A stretch of DNA of 64,000 bases from Streptomyces endophytica (GTDB lineage Bacteria; Actinomycetota; Actinomycetes; Streptomycetales; Streptomycetaceae). The position numbers were made by a program, and so were the translations under genes. Location: NCBI RefSeq assembly GCF_026153355.1, contig NZ_CP110636.1, positions 6,076,001 to 6,140,000 of the forward strand. Direction: 5' to 3'. Each line of letters opens with the position of its first letter. Within the stretch, counting starts at the first letter, position 1. Below the pieces are notes generated by a model that was not told the DNA's origin, made no database searches, and was given only the letters and a program-made list of their open reading frames with translations. Shown in pieces: positions 25,305 to 32,804 of this stretch.

Positions 25305-25686
25305 CGGCGCCCTCCGGATCGGCCGTTGGCAGTCGCGGAGCACGCACGCTAGTTGTTGCGGGGGTGGGGTTCGGACCTACTTCGAGGTTTCGCTACCCCG
25401 CGCCACCTCCTTGAGTGGAGGTCGCACGCACGCCAGTGCGAGCCAATCCGAACTCCCGTCCAGAAAACCGGAGTTGACCCCTCTCTGGTGCCCCCGCCGA
25501 GGCTCACGACCAGCGCGCACCGACCTTCCGCGCGCCGGTGGCCGCCCCGGCGTGTCGCCACACGGAGACCCTGCTCCTCAGCCTGCCCCGTTGCACGGGA
25601 CGCCAGTTGCCGGGAGGCCGGCGAGTCGGTTTCTCACCCTCGTGGGTGACAGGGGGTGGCAAGGGAGGGGTTGGAGGTGGGCGCAC
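25305..25686. other. Non-coding stretch between cvnA and the insertion sequence
   Basis: This 382-bp stretch holds no convincing gene. It must contain the cvnA promoter (reading left), but no clear -35/-10 pair was found. A 6-bp inverted repeat ACCTCC-N6-GGAGGT (25405-25422) and a CACCC/GGGTG hairpin near 25636 are visible. Before the IS landed, this region joined what is now 27082 and beyond, the leader of the sigma factor gene. Confidence 0.4.
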
Positions 25687-25690
25687 CTAA
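25687..25690. repeat. Target site duplication CTAA, left copy
   Basis: CTAA directly flanks the left inverted repeat and recurs at 27078-27081 directly after the right one. Four-base YTAR duplications are the norm for IS701-family elements. Confidence 0.85.
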
Positions 25691-25708
25691 TACTGCAACC
25701 GCATGTGG
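25691..25708 (+). repeat. IS left inverted repeat
   Basis: TACTGCAACCGCATGTGG, matching the complement of 27060-27077 over 18 of 18 bases; similarity continues weakly inward as TGTG. Confidence 0.88.
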
Positions 25709-25801
25709 TGTGACCGTGTGGGCTGGGGCTCGTTGGTGTGACTGTGTGAGAAGTCGCTGACGGTTGAGCAGATCGAGTCGTGGTCCGAGGGGATAGCGGA
25801 T

Positions 25802-26935
25802 TTGCATGCCCGCATCGGGCATCGTTTCGGCAGGTCAGAGCCACGAGACCGGGCCTTGGACTACCTGCGGGGCCTCCTGGCCCCTTTGGAGAGGAAGAAC
25901 GGCTGGACGCTGGCCGAGCAGGTCGGCCAGCTCCGCCCGGACGGCGTCCAGCGGCTGCTGAACCATTCGGACTGGGACGAGAACGCCGTCCGTGACGATG
26001 TCCGCGACTTCGTCGTGGAAACCATCGGGACCAAGGACGGGATCCTCATCGGCGACGACACCGGCTTTGTGAAGAAGGGCACCAAGTCTGCCGGGGTCCA
26101 GCGGCAGTACTCCGGCACCGCCGGACGCAGGGAGAACTGCCAGGTCGGCACGTTCTTGGCCTATGCCTCCACCCGGGGGCGGGCGTTGATCGACCGCGAG
26201 CTGTATCTGCCCGCCTCCTGGACGGACGACCGCGCCCGGTGCCGGGCGGCCAAGATCGGCGACGAGGTGCCCTTCGCCACCAAGATCGAGCATCTGAAGT
26301 GGATGCTGCAACGCGCCCTGGACGCGGCCGTGCCCTTCGCCTGGGTCACCACCGACGAGGCCTACGGACAAGTCCGCCATTTTCGGTCCTGGCTGGAAGA
26401 ACGCAAGGTGGCCTATGTGGTGGCCACCAAGGTCAACGACACGGTGACCGGTCTCGACGGCTGGCAGTACCCGGTCGACGAGCTGATCGCCACCCGTCCC
26501 CAGCAGGCATGGAAAACGCTCTCGGCGGGAGCCGGCGCCCACGGCCAGCGGATCTATCACTGGGCCCGCGCCGCCCTTGGGGCCCACGCGGAGAACGGGT
26601 TCGGGCACTGGGTGCTGGCCCGCCGCAACATCAGCAACCCTGCCGACATCGCCTACTACGTCTGCTTCGGACCGGCCTCCTCGCGTCTGAAAGACCTGGT
26701 CAAGGTGGCTGGGGCCAGGTGGGCGGTGGAGGAGTGCTTCCAGAGCGCCAAGGGCGAGTGCGGCCTGGATCACTACCAGGTGCGGCACTACCGGGCCTGG
26801 TACCGGCACATCACCCTGGCCATGGCGGCCCTGGCCTACCTGACGGCCGTCCGCGCAACACAAGCCGCAAAAGGGGCAGCGGATGCGACGAACACGACCT
26901 CGTGCCCCTCAGCGTCCCCGAAATCCGTCGCCTGA
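25802..26935 (+). CDS. IS701-type DDE transposase
   Basis: Visible as 377 residues from TTG 25802. The same frame is open back to 25742 with family-like sequence (TVEQIESWSEGIADLHARIGHRF), so the true start is probably a few codons upstream, possibly CTG 25757. Catalytic acids: D85/D86 in ILIGDDTGFVKKG, Asp in VTTDEAYG, and Glu in RWAVEECFQSAKGECGLDHYQ. The expected C-terminal block (DLVPLSVPEIRRLIGHL and a basic tail) is present, but in another frame (to 27081) from about 26885, again a net one-base deletion. The protein shown ends in unrelated residues, so this copy may be inactive or mis-sequenced. Confidence 0.85.
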   Translation: MHARIGHRFGRSEPRDRALDYLRGLLAPLERKNGWTLAEQVGQLRPDGVQRLLNHSDWDENAVRDDVRDFVVETIGTKDGILIGDDTGFVKKGTKSAGVQRQYSGTAGRRENCQVGTFLAYASTRGRALIDRELYLPASWTDDRARCRAAKIGDEVPFATKIEHLKWMLQRALDAAVPFAWVTTDEAYGQVRHFRSWLEERKVAYVVATKVNDTVTGLDGWQYPVDELIATRPQQAWKTLSAGAGAHGQRIYHWARAALGAHAENGFGHWVLARRNISNPADIAYYVCFGPASSRLKDLVKVAGARWAVEECFQSAKGECGLDHYQVRHYRAWYRHITLAMAALAYLTAVRATQAAKGAADATNTTSCPSASPKSVA

Positions 26936-27059
26936 TCGGGCACCTCGCCCGCACACCCCACTGTCACACCAACGAACACCGTCTGCGCTGGTCACACTTC
27001 CGCAGACACAGCCAAGCCCGAGCCCGCCACAGCCACTACCAACACCGCGGCCACACACC

Positions 27060-27077
27060 CCACATGCGGTTGCAGTA
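27060..27077 (-). repeat. IS right inverted repeat
   Basis: The reverse complement reads TACTGCAACCGCATGTGG, identical over 18 bases to the left end. Confidence 0.88.
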
Positions 27078-27081
27078 CTAA
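27078..27081. repeat. Target site duplication CTAA, right copy
   Basis: Second copy of the 4-bp duplication flanking the IS. Confidence 0.85.
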
Positions 27082-27204
27082 GGGGCAGCCGAACAGATCC
27101 CGTAGGGGACACAGGCGCCCCCTGCGGGGCCACAACGTGGGGGTGGGGGACGGTATTCCCCGCCGCGTCGTTGGCGCATGACATGCCGCCAGATCGAAAA
27201 GGAC

Positions 27205-27229
27205 GCATGACTTCCGTTCGTCCGGGTAG
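27205..27229 (+). promoter_or_regulatory. Putative SigB/F-type promoter of the sigma factor gene
   Basis: GCATG (27205-27209, fitting GNNTN) and GGGTAG (27224-27229, fitting GGGTAY loosely) are 14 bp apart, as in Streptomyces SigB/F-family promoters. This would let the sigma factor transcribe its own gene, with a leader of about 40 nt. The IS ends 128 bp upstream. Confidence 0.35.
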
Positions 27230-27274
27230 GCGGCCGCTGCGGCACCCGAGCGTGTCGGGCCGCAGGAAGGCGTG

Positions 27275-28132
27275 ATGACCACCGTCGTGAATGACACCGC
27301 GACCGAGCAGCACACCGAACTGAGCGCTGATCTGCCGGAGGTGCCGTGCCCGAGCGCGGTGGCTCCCCGTGACGCGCGCGAATTCTCCAAACTGTTCTTC
27401 GCGCGTCTCCAGGAATACGAAGAGGGCACGCACGAGTACCAATACGTGCGCAACACGCTCATCGAGATGAACATGTCGATGGTGCGCTATGTGGCCCGCC
27501 GTTACCGCAGCCGTGGTGACGACATGGAAGACATCATCCAGGTCGGCACCATCGGTCTGATCAAGGCGATCGACCGTTTCGACCTCGCTCGTGGGGTCGA
27601 ATTCTCCACCTTCGCCGTCCCCTACATCCTCGGCGAGATCAAGCGCTTCTTCCGCGACACCGGTTGGGCGGTGCACGTCCCCCGTCGCCTCCAGGAGCTG
27701 CGCAGCGAACTGGCCAAGGCCAAGGAGCAACTGCACAACGCGCTCGACCGGGAGCCCACCGTCCGCGAACTCGCCGGACATCTGAAGCTGTCGGAGGAGG
27801 AGGTCATCGAGGGTCTGGTGGCCGCCAACGGCTACACCGCCGGCTCGCTCGACACCCCCACCGATCCCGATCCCGCCGACCAGCGCCGCCCGCTGGCCGA
27901 TGTCCTCGGGGAGGAGGACCCGGGCCTGGAGACGGTCGAGGACCTGCACACCCTGGCACCTCTGCTGCGGACGCTCGACGACCGTGAACGCCGGCTGATC
28001 GAGATGCGATTCGGGCAGGAAATGACCCAGTCGGAGATCGGCGCGGAACTCGGCGTCTCCCAGATGCACGTCTCGCGACTGCTGTCCCGCATTCTTTCCC
28101 GGCTGCGCACCGGCATGCTCACCGATCGCTGA
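27275..28132 (+). CDS. SigB/SigF/SigG-type alternative sigma factor
   Basis: 285 residues, a group 3 sigma-70. Region 2 (NMSMVRYVARRYRSRGDDMEDIIQVG...RFFRD), region 3 (VPRRLQELRSELAKA) and region 4 with an HTH (TQSEIGAELGVSQMHVSRLLSRIL). ATG 27275 follows AGGAAGG; the GTG immediately before it sits too close to that site. This class controls stress and differentiation in Streptomyces and is held by RsbW-type anti-sigma factors; no such gene is directly adjacent, although ATPase-domain proteins occur at 405-2468 and 47953-48417. Confidence 0.92.
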   Translation: MTTVVNDTATEQHTELSADLPEVPCPSAVAPRDAREFSKLFFARLQEYEEGTHEYQYVRNTLIEMNMSMVRYVARRYRSRGDDMEDIIQVGTIGLIKAIDRFDLARGVEFSTFAVPYILGEIKRFFRDTGWAVHVPRRLQELRSELAKAKEQLHNALDREPTVRELAGHLKLSEEEVIEGLVAANGYTAGSLDTPTDPDPADQRRPLADVLGEEDPGLETVEDLHTLAPLLRTLDDRERRLIEMRFGQEMTQSEIGAELGVSQMHVSRLLSRILSRLRTGMLTDR

Positions 28133-28306
28133 CTCCGGCGGCGGTTCCGTCCGCCACACCGCCCACCTCTCGCAGTCCTCACACTTCTCACGCCCCCGCC
28201 ATGGGTACCGGCGGTGGAGGTGGGTACGCGGTGGAGCGCCGGCCCGCTGCGGACCACGCGCACCGGGTCGCCGATCAGAAATGGCCACCACTGAGGAGGA
28301 GTGGAC

Positions 28307-28782
28307 ATGAGCACGGTGAAGGAGACGGTAGACGTCGAGGTCCCGGTCCGCACCGTCTACAACCAGTGGACGCAGTTCGAGGAGTTCCCGCAATTCATGG
28401 AGGGCGTCGAGGAGATCAGGCAACTCGACGACCGGCGCAACCACTGGACCACCAAGATCGGTGGCATCCGGCGGGAATTCGACACCGAGATCATCGATCA
28501 GCTGCCGGACGAGCGGATCGCCTGGCGGACCACCGGCGGCGACACCCGGCAGAGGGGGTGGTCAGCTTTCAGCGCCTGGACGACAGCCACACCCGGGTGC
28601 AGCTGGTGATGGAGGTCGAGCCGACCGGGGCCGCGGAGAAGACCGCGGACATGGCGGGGCTGATCGACCGTCGCACCAAGGGCGACCTGCGGCGCTTCAA
28701 GACCTACATCGAGCAGCGGGAGAGGGAGACCGGCGCCTGGCGCGGCCGTATCCGGCCGGGCGGCTCGGGCCCCGTCGCCTGA
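28307..28782 (+). pseudogene. SRPBCC / polyketide cyclase-like protein, frameshifted near 28552
   Basis: From ATG 28307 (GAGGAGGA six bases upstream) the sequence reads as a Streptomyces SRPBCC (START-like) protein: VPVRTVYNQWTQFEEFPQFM and HWTTKIGGIRREFDTEI. After GGDTRQ the frame breaks; the rest (EGVVSFQRLDDSHTRVQL, DRRTKGDLRRFKTYIEQRE) continues in another frame to 28782. One missing G in CAG(G)AGGGG restores 158 residues. Such proteins often follow SigB-like regulators and are stress-associated cyclase/dehydrase-like proteins of unknown ligand. Two GGGTAC hexamers at 28203 and 28222 resemble SigB-type -10 boxes. Confidence 0.8.
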
Positions 28783-28890
28783 CGCGGTACCGACTGACGC
28801 GGCGCGAGCTGACGCGACGCGAACCTGGCACCGCACGAACCCGACACCGTACGAACTGAAGCGACACGAACTGACGCGACACGAAACGAA
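28779..28890. repeat. Degenerate 15-16-bp tandem repeat, about seven units
   Basis: Starting at the SRPBCC stop codon, units such as GAACTGACGCGACAC (28868-28882), GAACTGAAGCGACAC (28853-28867), GAGCTGACGCGACGC (28806-28820) and GAACCCGACACCGTAC (28837-28852) follow one another without spacers. Unit length alternates between 15 and 16. The array ends just before a strong hairpin. Confidence 0.7.
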
Positions 28891-28896
28891 CATCTC

Positions 28897-28926
28897 CCGG
28901 AGGGGCGGCAGCGGCCGCCCCTCCGG
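28897..28926 (+). terminator. Terminator downstream of the SRPBCC gene and repeat array
   Basis: A perfect 13-bp inverted repeat (CCGGAGGGGCGGC / GCCGCCCCTCCGG) with an AGCG loop, followed by CGTTTCGG. Probable end of the sigma factor / SRPBCC transcript. Confidence 0.65.
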
Positions 28927-29214
28927 CGTTTCGGCGTCCCCGGCCGGGCTCCGGCCCCTCCGCCGCTCCGGCGTTCCGCCACCCCGCCGCGCTCCGAAAA
29001 GTGCCCGGATATCGGGCATCGCCTGCTGTTTTCCGACAAACACTGCTCCGCCGCGGGACATCCGTTGACGTCAGGGCGTCGACGGTGTGATGGTACGGCC
29101 GCCATGCAGGGCATGGACATGCCCATCCCCCACTGGGCAACCCGCCGCCCGACCGGGCACGGCGCACTCCCATGCCTCCGGCCAACCCCTCACCAACCCC
29201 CTCAAGGAGCCCTG
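28927..29214. other. Non-coding stretch before the M28 aminopeptidase
   Basis: 288 bp with no gene. The first part is low-complexity CCG/TCCGGC sequence. The aminopeptidase leader must lie in the second half; TTGACG at 29064-29069 is a possible -35 element, but no good -10 partner was found. Confidence 0.35.
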
Positions 29215-31011
29215 GTGTTACGAAGATTCACGGTGACCGGCGCGTCCCTCGCCGTCACCCTCGCCGCCGCGCTGCTCACCACAGCCCCCGCATCCGCCAC
29301 ACCCGCCACGGCAGCACACGTCACGGCAACGCCCGCCACCGCCGCCTCCGTCGTCCCCGCCCCTCACGCCCCCGCCGCCGACGACGCCCCCGACGTCGAC
29401 GTCACCAAGGTCCAGGCGCATCTGACCGATCTCAACGCCATCGCGAACCGCAACGGCGGCACCCGTAAGTCCAGCGGTCAGGGGTACCGGGACTCCGTCG
29501 CCTACGTCAAAGGCCGTCTGCAGGCGGCCGGTTACACGGTCACCGAGCAGCCCTGCACCTCCGGCTGCGCCAGTGGGGCCGGGCCCAACCTGATCGCCGA
29601 GTGGCCCCAGGGGGACACCTCGTCGGTGTACATGTTCGGCTCGCACCTCGACAGCGTGGGGGCCGGGCCCGGCATCAACGACAACGGCTCCGGCTCGGCG
29701 GCCCTCCTGGAGACCGCCCTGACCCTCGCGGAGCACCACCCCGCGATGGCCGCGCGGGCCCGGTTCGCCTGGTGGACGGACGAGGAGCAGGGCCTCAACG
29801 GCTCGGATTTCTACGTCGGTTCACTCTCCTCCGCCGAGCGGTCCCGGATCAAGGCGTACTACAACTTCGACATGATCGCCTCGCCCAACGGCGGCTACTT
29901 CATCAACCACCTCACCTCCGCCGCCGCCCAGCCGATGAAGGCGTACTGGGACGCGCTCGGTCTCCAGCCGGAGGAGAACACCGAGGGCGCCGGCCGGTCC
30001 GACGACTACTCCTTCGAGCAGGCCGGCATCCCGACCTCCGGGTACGCGATGGGCGCGAGCGCCCGGAAGACCTCGGCGCAGGCGGCGAAGTGGGGCGGCA
30101 CCGCCAACCGCGCCTACGACTCCTGCTACCACCAGTCCTGTGACACCACCGCCAACATCAACGTCACCGGACTCGACCGCAGTGTCGACGGCATCGCGTC
30201 CACGCTCTGGAAGCTCGCCGTGGCCCGCTCCACCCCGGCGAACGACTTCTCGCTGACCGCCACGCCCGCTTCCGGCAGCGTCACCCCGGGTGAGTCCCTC
30301 ACCTCGACGATCGCCACCCAGACCACCAGCGGCTCCGCCCAGACGGTGGCGCTGTCGGCATCGGGTGCTCCGACGGGCGTGACCGTCTCGTTCAGCCCCG
30401 GCTCGGTGACCAGCGGCGCGAGCGCCACGATGACCGTCGCCATCGCGGCGTCCACCGCCCCCGGCACGTATCCCCTCACGGTCACCGGCACCGGCTCCGG
30501 GCCCGGGGCGGTCACCCACACCACGTCCTTCTCGCTGACGGTCAAGGGCGCCGGCGGATGCACCGCCGGGCAGCTGCTCGCCAACGGCGGCTTCGAGAAC
30601 GGGACGTCGCCCTGGACCGGCGACACCGGCACGATCGGCGCCCATGCGGGGCAGTCCGCCCACGGCGGCAGCCGGTTCGCCTGGCTCGGCGGCTACGGCT
30701 CCACCGCCACCGACACCCTCAGCCAGTCGCTGACCGTGCCCGCCGGATGCGCCAAGGCGACGCTGGCGTACTGGCTGCACATCGACACCGCGGAGTCCGG
30801 CGGCACCGCCTATGACACCTTCCGGGTCAAGGTCGGCAACACCACCCTGACCACCTTGTCCAACACCGACGCGGCCCCCGGCTACGCCCAGCACACCCTG
30901 GACCTCAGTCCCTACGTCGGTCAGCGGATCACGCTCACCTTCACCGCCACCGAGGACAGCAGTCTGCAGACCAGTTTCGTCCTCGACGACACGTCCCTCC
31001 AGGTCTCCTGA
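29215..31011 (+). CDS. Secreted M28 family zinc aminopeptidase with Ig-like and C-terminal beta-sandwich domains
   Basis: 598 residues. Sec signal ([26 protein letters not shown]). The M28 catalytic domain, about 60-345, resembles Streptomyces griseus aminopeptidase: zinc ligands in [19 protein letters not shown], catalytic Glu in [12 protein letters not shown], further Asp in [11 protein letters not shown], and His in CYHQSCDT. Residues about 350-440 are a Thr/Ser-rich Ig-like domain ([19 protein letters not shown]). Residues about 450-598 are a jelly-roll-like domain ([16 protein letters not shown] ... [11 protein letters not shown]), likely a substrate or cell-wall binding module. The start is GTG 29215, five bases after AAGGAG. 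Released outside the cell to trim N-terminal residues from peptides. Confidence 0.92.
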   Translation: MLRRFTVTGASLAVTLAAALLTTAPASATPATAAHVTATPATAASVVPAPHAPAADDAPDVDVTKVQAHLTDLNAIANRNGGTRKSSGQGYRDSVAYVKGRLQAAGYTVTEQPCTSGCASGAGPNLIAEWPQGDTSSVYMFGSHLDSVGAGPGINDNGSGSAALLETALTLAEHHPAMAARARFAWWTDEEQGLNGSDFYVGSLSSAERSRIKAYYNFDMIASPNGGYFINHLTSAAAQPMKAYWDALGLQPEENTEGAGRSDDYSFEQAGIPTSGYAMGASARKTSAQAAKWGGTANRAYDSCYHQSCDTTANINVTGLDRSVDGIASTLWKLAVARSTPANDFSLTATPASGSVTPGESLTSTIATQTTSGSAQTVALSASGAPTGVTVSFSPGSVTSGASATMTVAIAASTAPGTYPLTVTGTGSGPGAVTHTTSFSLTVKGAGGCTAGQLLANGGFENGTSPWTGDTGTIGAHAGQSAHGGSRFAWLGGYGSTATDTLSQSLTVPAGCAKATLAYWLHIDTAESGGTAYDTFRVKVGNTTLTTLSNTDAAPGYAQHTLDLSPYVGQRITLTFTATEDSSLQTSFVLDDTSLQVS

Positions 31012-31056
31012 AGGCCTCCATGTCCCGCGAAGGACTGCACGTCTCCTGAAGGCGCG

Positions 31057-31084
31057 CCCGCCCGCTGCGGTGTCAGCGGGCGGG
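31057..31084. terminator. Bidirectional hairpin between convergent genes
   Basis: A perfect 11-bp stem (CCCGCCCGCTG / CAGCGGGCGGG, 6-nt loop) spans the stop of the Lrp-type gene and follows the aminopeptidase stop by 45 bp. It could end transcription from both sides. Confidence 0.6.
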
Positions 31085-32077
31085 ACCGGGAAGCAGGGCG
31101 CCGGCCCGCTTCACGGTGCGGATGACCGGCGCCGTCTCGATCGAGCGGATCGCGTCCAGTGCCGCGATCCGTTCGGTCAGATAGCGCGCGAGGTCCACGG
31201 AGTCCCGGCAGTTCACGGCCGCGAGCAGATTGGTCGGCCCGGTGGTCAGCGCCACCAGGGACACCTCGGGGTGTTCGGCCATCGCCGAGGCCACCGCGGC
31301 GAGCCGGGACGGCCGTACGGACATCCACAGGCGCGCTTCGGCGCGGAAGCCGAGGGCGGCGGGCGGGACGTCGACGAGGAAGGTGAGCACACCGGCCCGG
31401 CGCAGCGCGGCCACCCGCCGGCGGACCGTCGACTCGGACCATCCCGTGGCGGCCGCGAGTTCGGGGTGGCCGGCCCGTCCGTCCCGCGCCAGGGCGTCGA
31501 ACAGCGGCCGGTCGTCCGGCCCTACGGAAACACCGGCTTCCCCGGCCGGGCCTCCGGTGCCGTCCGCGGTGGGTCCGGGCGGGGCCAGCAGCGCCGTCTG
31601 CTCGGGCGTGAGGCGGGCGGGGCCGGTCCAGTCGTTGGGCAACGCGTAGTGGTCCAGCAGGAGATGGGCGGAGACGGAGGTGACCCGGGCGGTCCTGGGC
31701 AGCTTGTACAGGAGCAGGGCCTCGCTCTCGTCGGCGGTGGGCGTCTGGGCGCTGCACGAGATCTCGGTTCCGCCGGAGAGCAGGTAGACGTAGGAGGTGT
31801 CGGGGCGGGCGGCGAGCGCCGAGGCGAGGGGTCCCGCCGCGTCCGGTGTGCACTGCAGCCGGATCGTCCAGGCGTGGTGGCCGAGCCGGGCGCCGTTGAG
31901 CGTGCCGGCCACGCGGAGGGTGCCGGCGGAGCGCAGCCGGCGGTAGCGACGGGCGACGGTGCTCTCGGACACCCCGAGTACCTCCCCGATGAGCCGGAAC
32001 GGCGCCCGCCCGTCGATCCGCAGCGCGTGCACCAGCCCGTGGTCCACCTCGTCCAGGATGCCGGTTCCGGTCTTCAT
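31073..32077 (-). CDS. Double-length Lrp/AsnC-family regulator
   Basis: 334 residues made of two tandem Lrp/AsnC units. Unit 1: HTH at about 15-50 (LIGEVLGVSESTVARRYRRL) and a RAM-like domain to about 150. Unit 2: HTH near 185-225 (ELAAATGWSESTVRRRVAALRRAG) followed by a full RAM domain (SLVALTTGPTNLLAAVNC). One chain therefore carries two DNA-binding and two effector domains, a form known in Streptomyces. ATG 32077 is preferred; the frame runs on upstream without family sequence. Divergent from the PadR gene by 85 bp. The target may be itself or that neighbour; the ligand is probably an amino acid or related metabolite. Confidence 0.86.
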   Translation of the reverse strand: MKTGTGILDEVDHGLVHALRIDGRAPFRLIGEVLGVSESTVARRYRRLRSAGTLRVAGTLNGARLGHHAWTIRLQCTPDAAGPLASALAARPDTSYVYLLSGGTEISCSAQTPTADESEALLLYKLPRTARVTSVSAHLLLDHYALPNDWTGPARLTPEQTALLAPPGPTADGTGGPAGEAGVSVGPDDRPLFDALARDGRAGHPELAAATGWSESTVRRRVAALRRAGVLTFLVDVPPAALGFRAEARLWMSVRPSRLAAVASAMAEHPEVSLVALTTGPTNLLAAVNCRDSVDLARYLTERIAALDAIRSIETAPVIRTVKRAGALLPGPAR

Positions 32078-32162
32078 GGAGGACGAGTGTGCCAGCTTCC
32101 GCCGGTCGGGCGGCCGCGGTGACGGGTCATCGTCCTCCCGCCCGAACCGGTACGGTCGCGGC

Positions 32163-32678
32163 ATGGATGTCGCCCGGTTGACCACGCCCTCGTTCCTCGT
32201 GCTCGGCATCATCGACAAGCTGGGTGAGGCGAGTCCGTACGACGTGAAGGTCGAGGCCGCGCGCACGGTGGCGCCGTTCTGGTCGATGCCGCACGCGCAG
32301 GTGTACGCGCAGTGCGACCGGCTGGTGGAGGCGGGGCTGCTGTCGGAGGTGCGGCAGTCGGGCGGGCGGAACCGGCGGCTGATGCGGCTGACCGAGGCGG
32401 GCCGGAAGGCGCTGGCGGACTGGCTCGCCGACCCGGCGTTCGTGCCGGTCGAGGCGCGCGAACGCGGCATTCTGAAGCTGTGGTTCGGGGCGCGGCCGGA
32501 GGTGCTGGCGCCGGTGCAGCTGACCGAGCACCACCGCACGCTCGCGGGCTACGAGGAACTCGCCGAGGACGTGGGTGAGTTGCTGACCCGCGGGCAGCGC
32601 GAGGCGCTGGAGTTCGGTATCCGCTATGAGCGGATGATGGTGGATTTCTGGCAGTGGGTGGAGCGGCGCGGGGAGTGA
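32163..32678 (+). CDS. PadR-family transcriptional regulator
   Basis: 171 residues. Winged HTH (LTTPSFLVLGIIDKLGEASPYDVKVEAARTVAPFWSMPHAQVYAQCDRLVEAGLL) plus a C-terminal Vir-like helical domain that dimerises. TACGGT (32151-32156) ends seven bases before ATG 32163 and there is no ribosome site, suggesting a leaderless mRNA. The next gene's promoter carries a perfect palindrome (32729-32747) that is the likely binding site. Probably a repressor of the downstream membrane protein genes. Confidence 0.88.
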   Translation: MDVARLTTPSFLVLGIIDKLGEASPYDVKVEAARTVAPFWSMPHAQVYAQCDRLVEAGLLSEVRQSGGRNRRLMRLTEAGRKALADWLADPAFVPVEARERGILKLWFGARPEVLAPVQLTEHHRTLAGYEELAEDVGELLTRGQREALEFGIRYERMMVDFWQWVERRGE

Positions 32679-32694
32679 GGCCGCCGCGCGACCG

Positions 32695-32747
32695 TTGACC
32701 ACGGTGACGGATCGCCCTTACCTTCTCGATAGTCCAGACAGGACTAT
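32695..32747 (+). promoter_or_regulatory. Promoter with perfect palindromic operator for the DUF2306 gene
   Basis: TTGACC (32695-32700) and TACCTT (32719-32724) are 18 bp apart. Covering the expected start point is ATAGTCC-AGACA-GGACTAT (32729-32747), a perfect 7-bp inverted repeat with a 5-bp centre. A repressor bound there would block initiation. The PadR protein encoded just upstream is the obvious candidate. Confidence 0.6.
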
Positions 32748-32804
32748 TGGCGCCGCGGGCCGCGGGACAGCGGGGTGGCGGCGGGCCGGAGCGAGGGAGT
32801 CGCC

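Larger units (their letters stand above)
25691..27077 (+). mobile_element. IS701-family insertion sequence, 1387 bp, complete ends
   Basis: The element is bounded by near-perfect inverted repeats (18 identical bases beginning TACTGCAACCGCATG) at 25691-25708 and 27060-27077 and flanked by CTAA target duplications. It carries one DDE transposase gene, whose last part appears frameshifted. It lies between cvnA and the sigma factor gene, in intergenic DNA, and interrupts no recognised reading frame. Intact ends and duplication suggest a recent insertion. Confidence 0.9.

Noticed and set aside
25353-25649. 98-residue open frame between cvnA and the IS
   Set aside because: No domain, no ribosome site and composition unlike real genes; treated as non-coding.
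28779-28890. CRISPR-like array
   Set aside because: Units are contiguous without spacers, diverged, and no cas genes are nearby.
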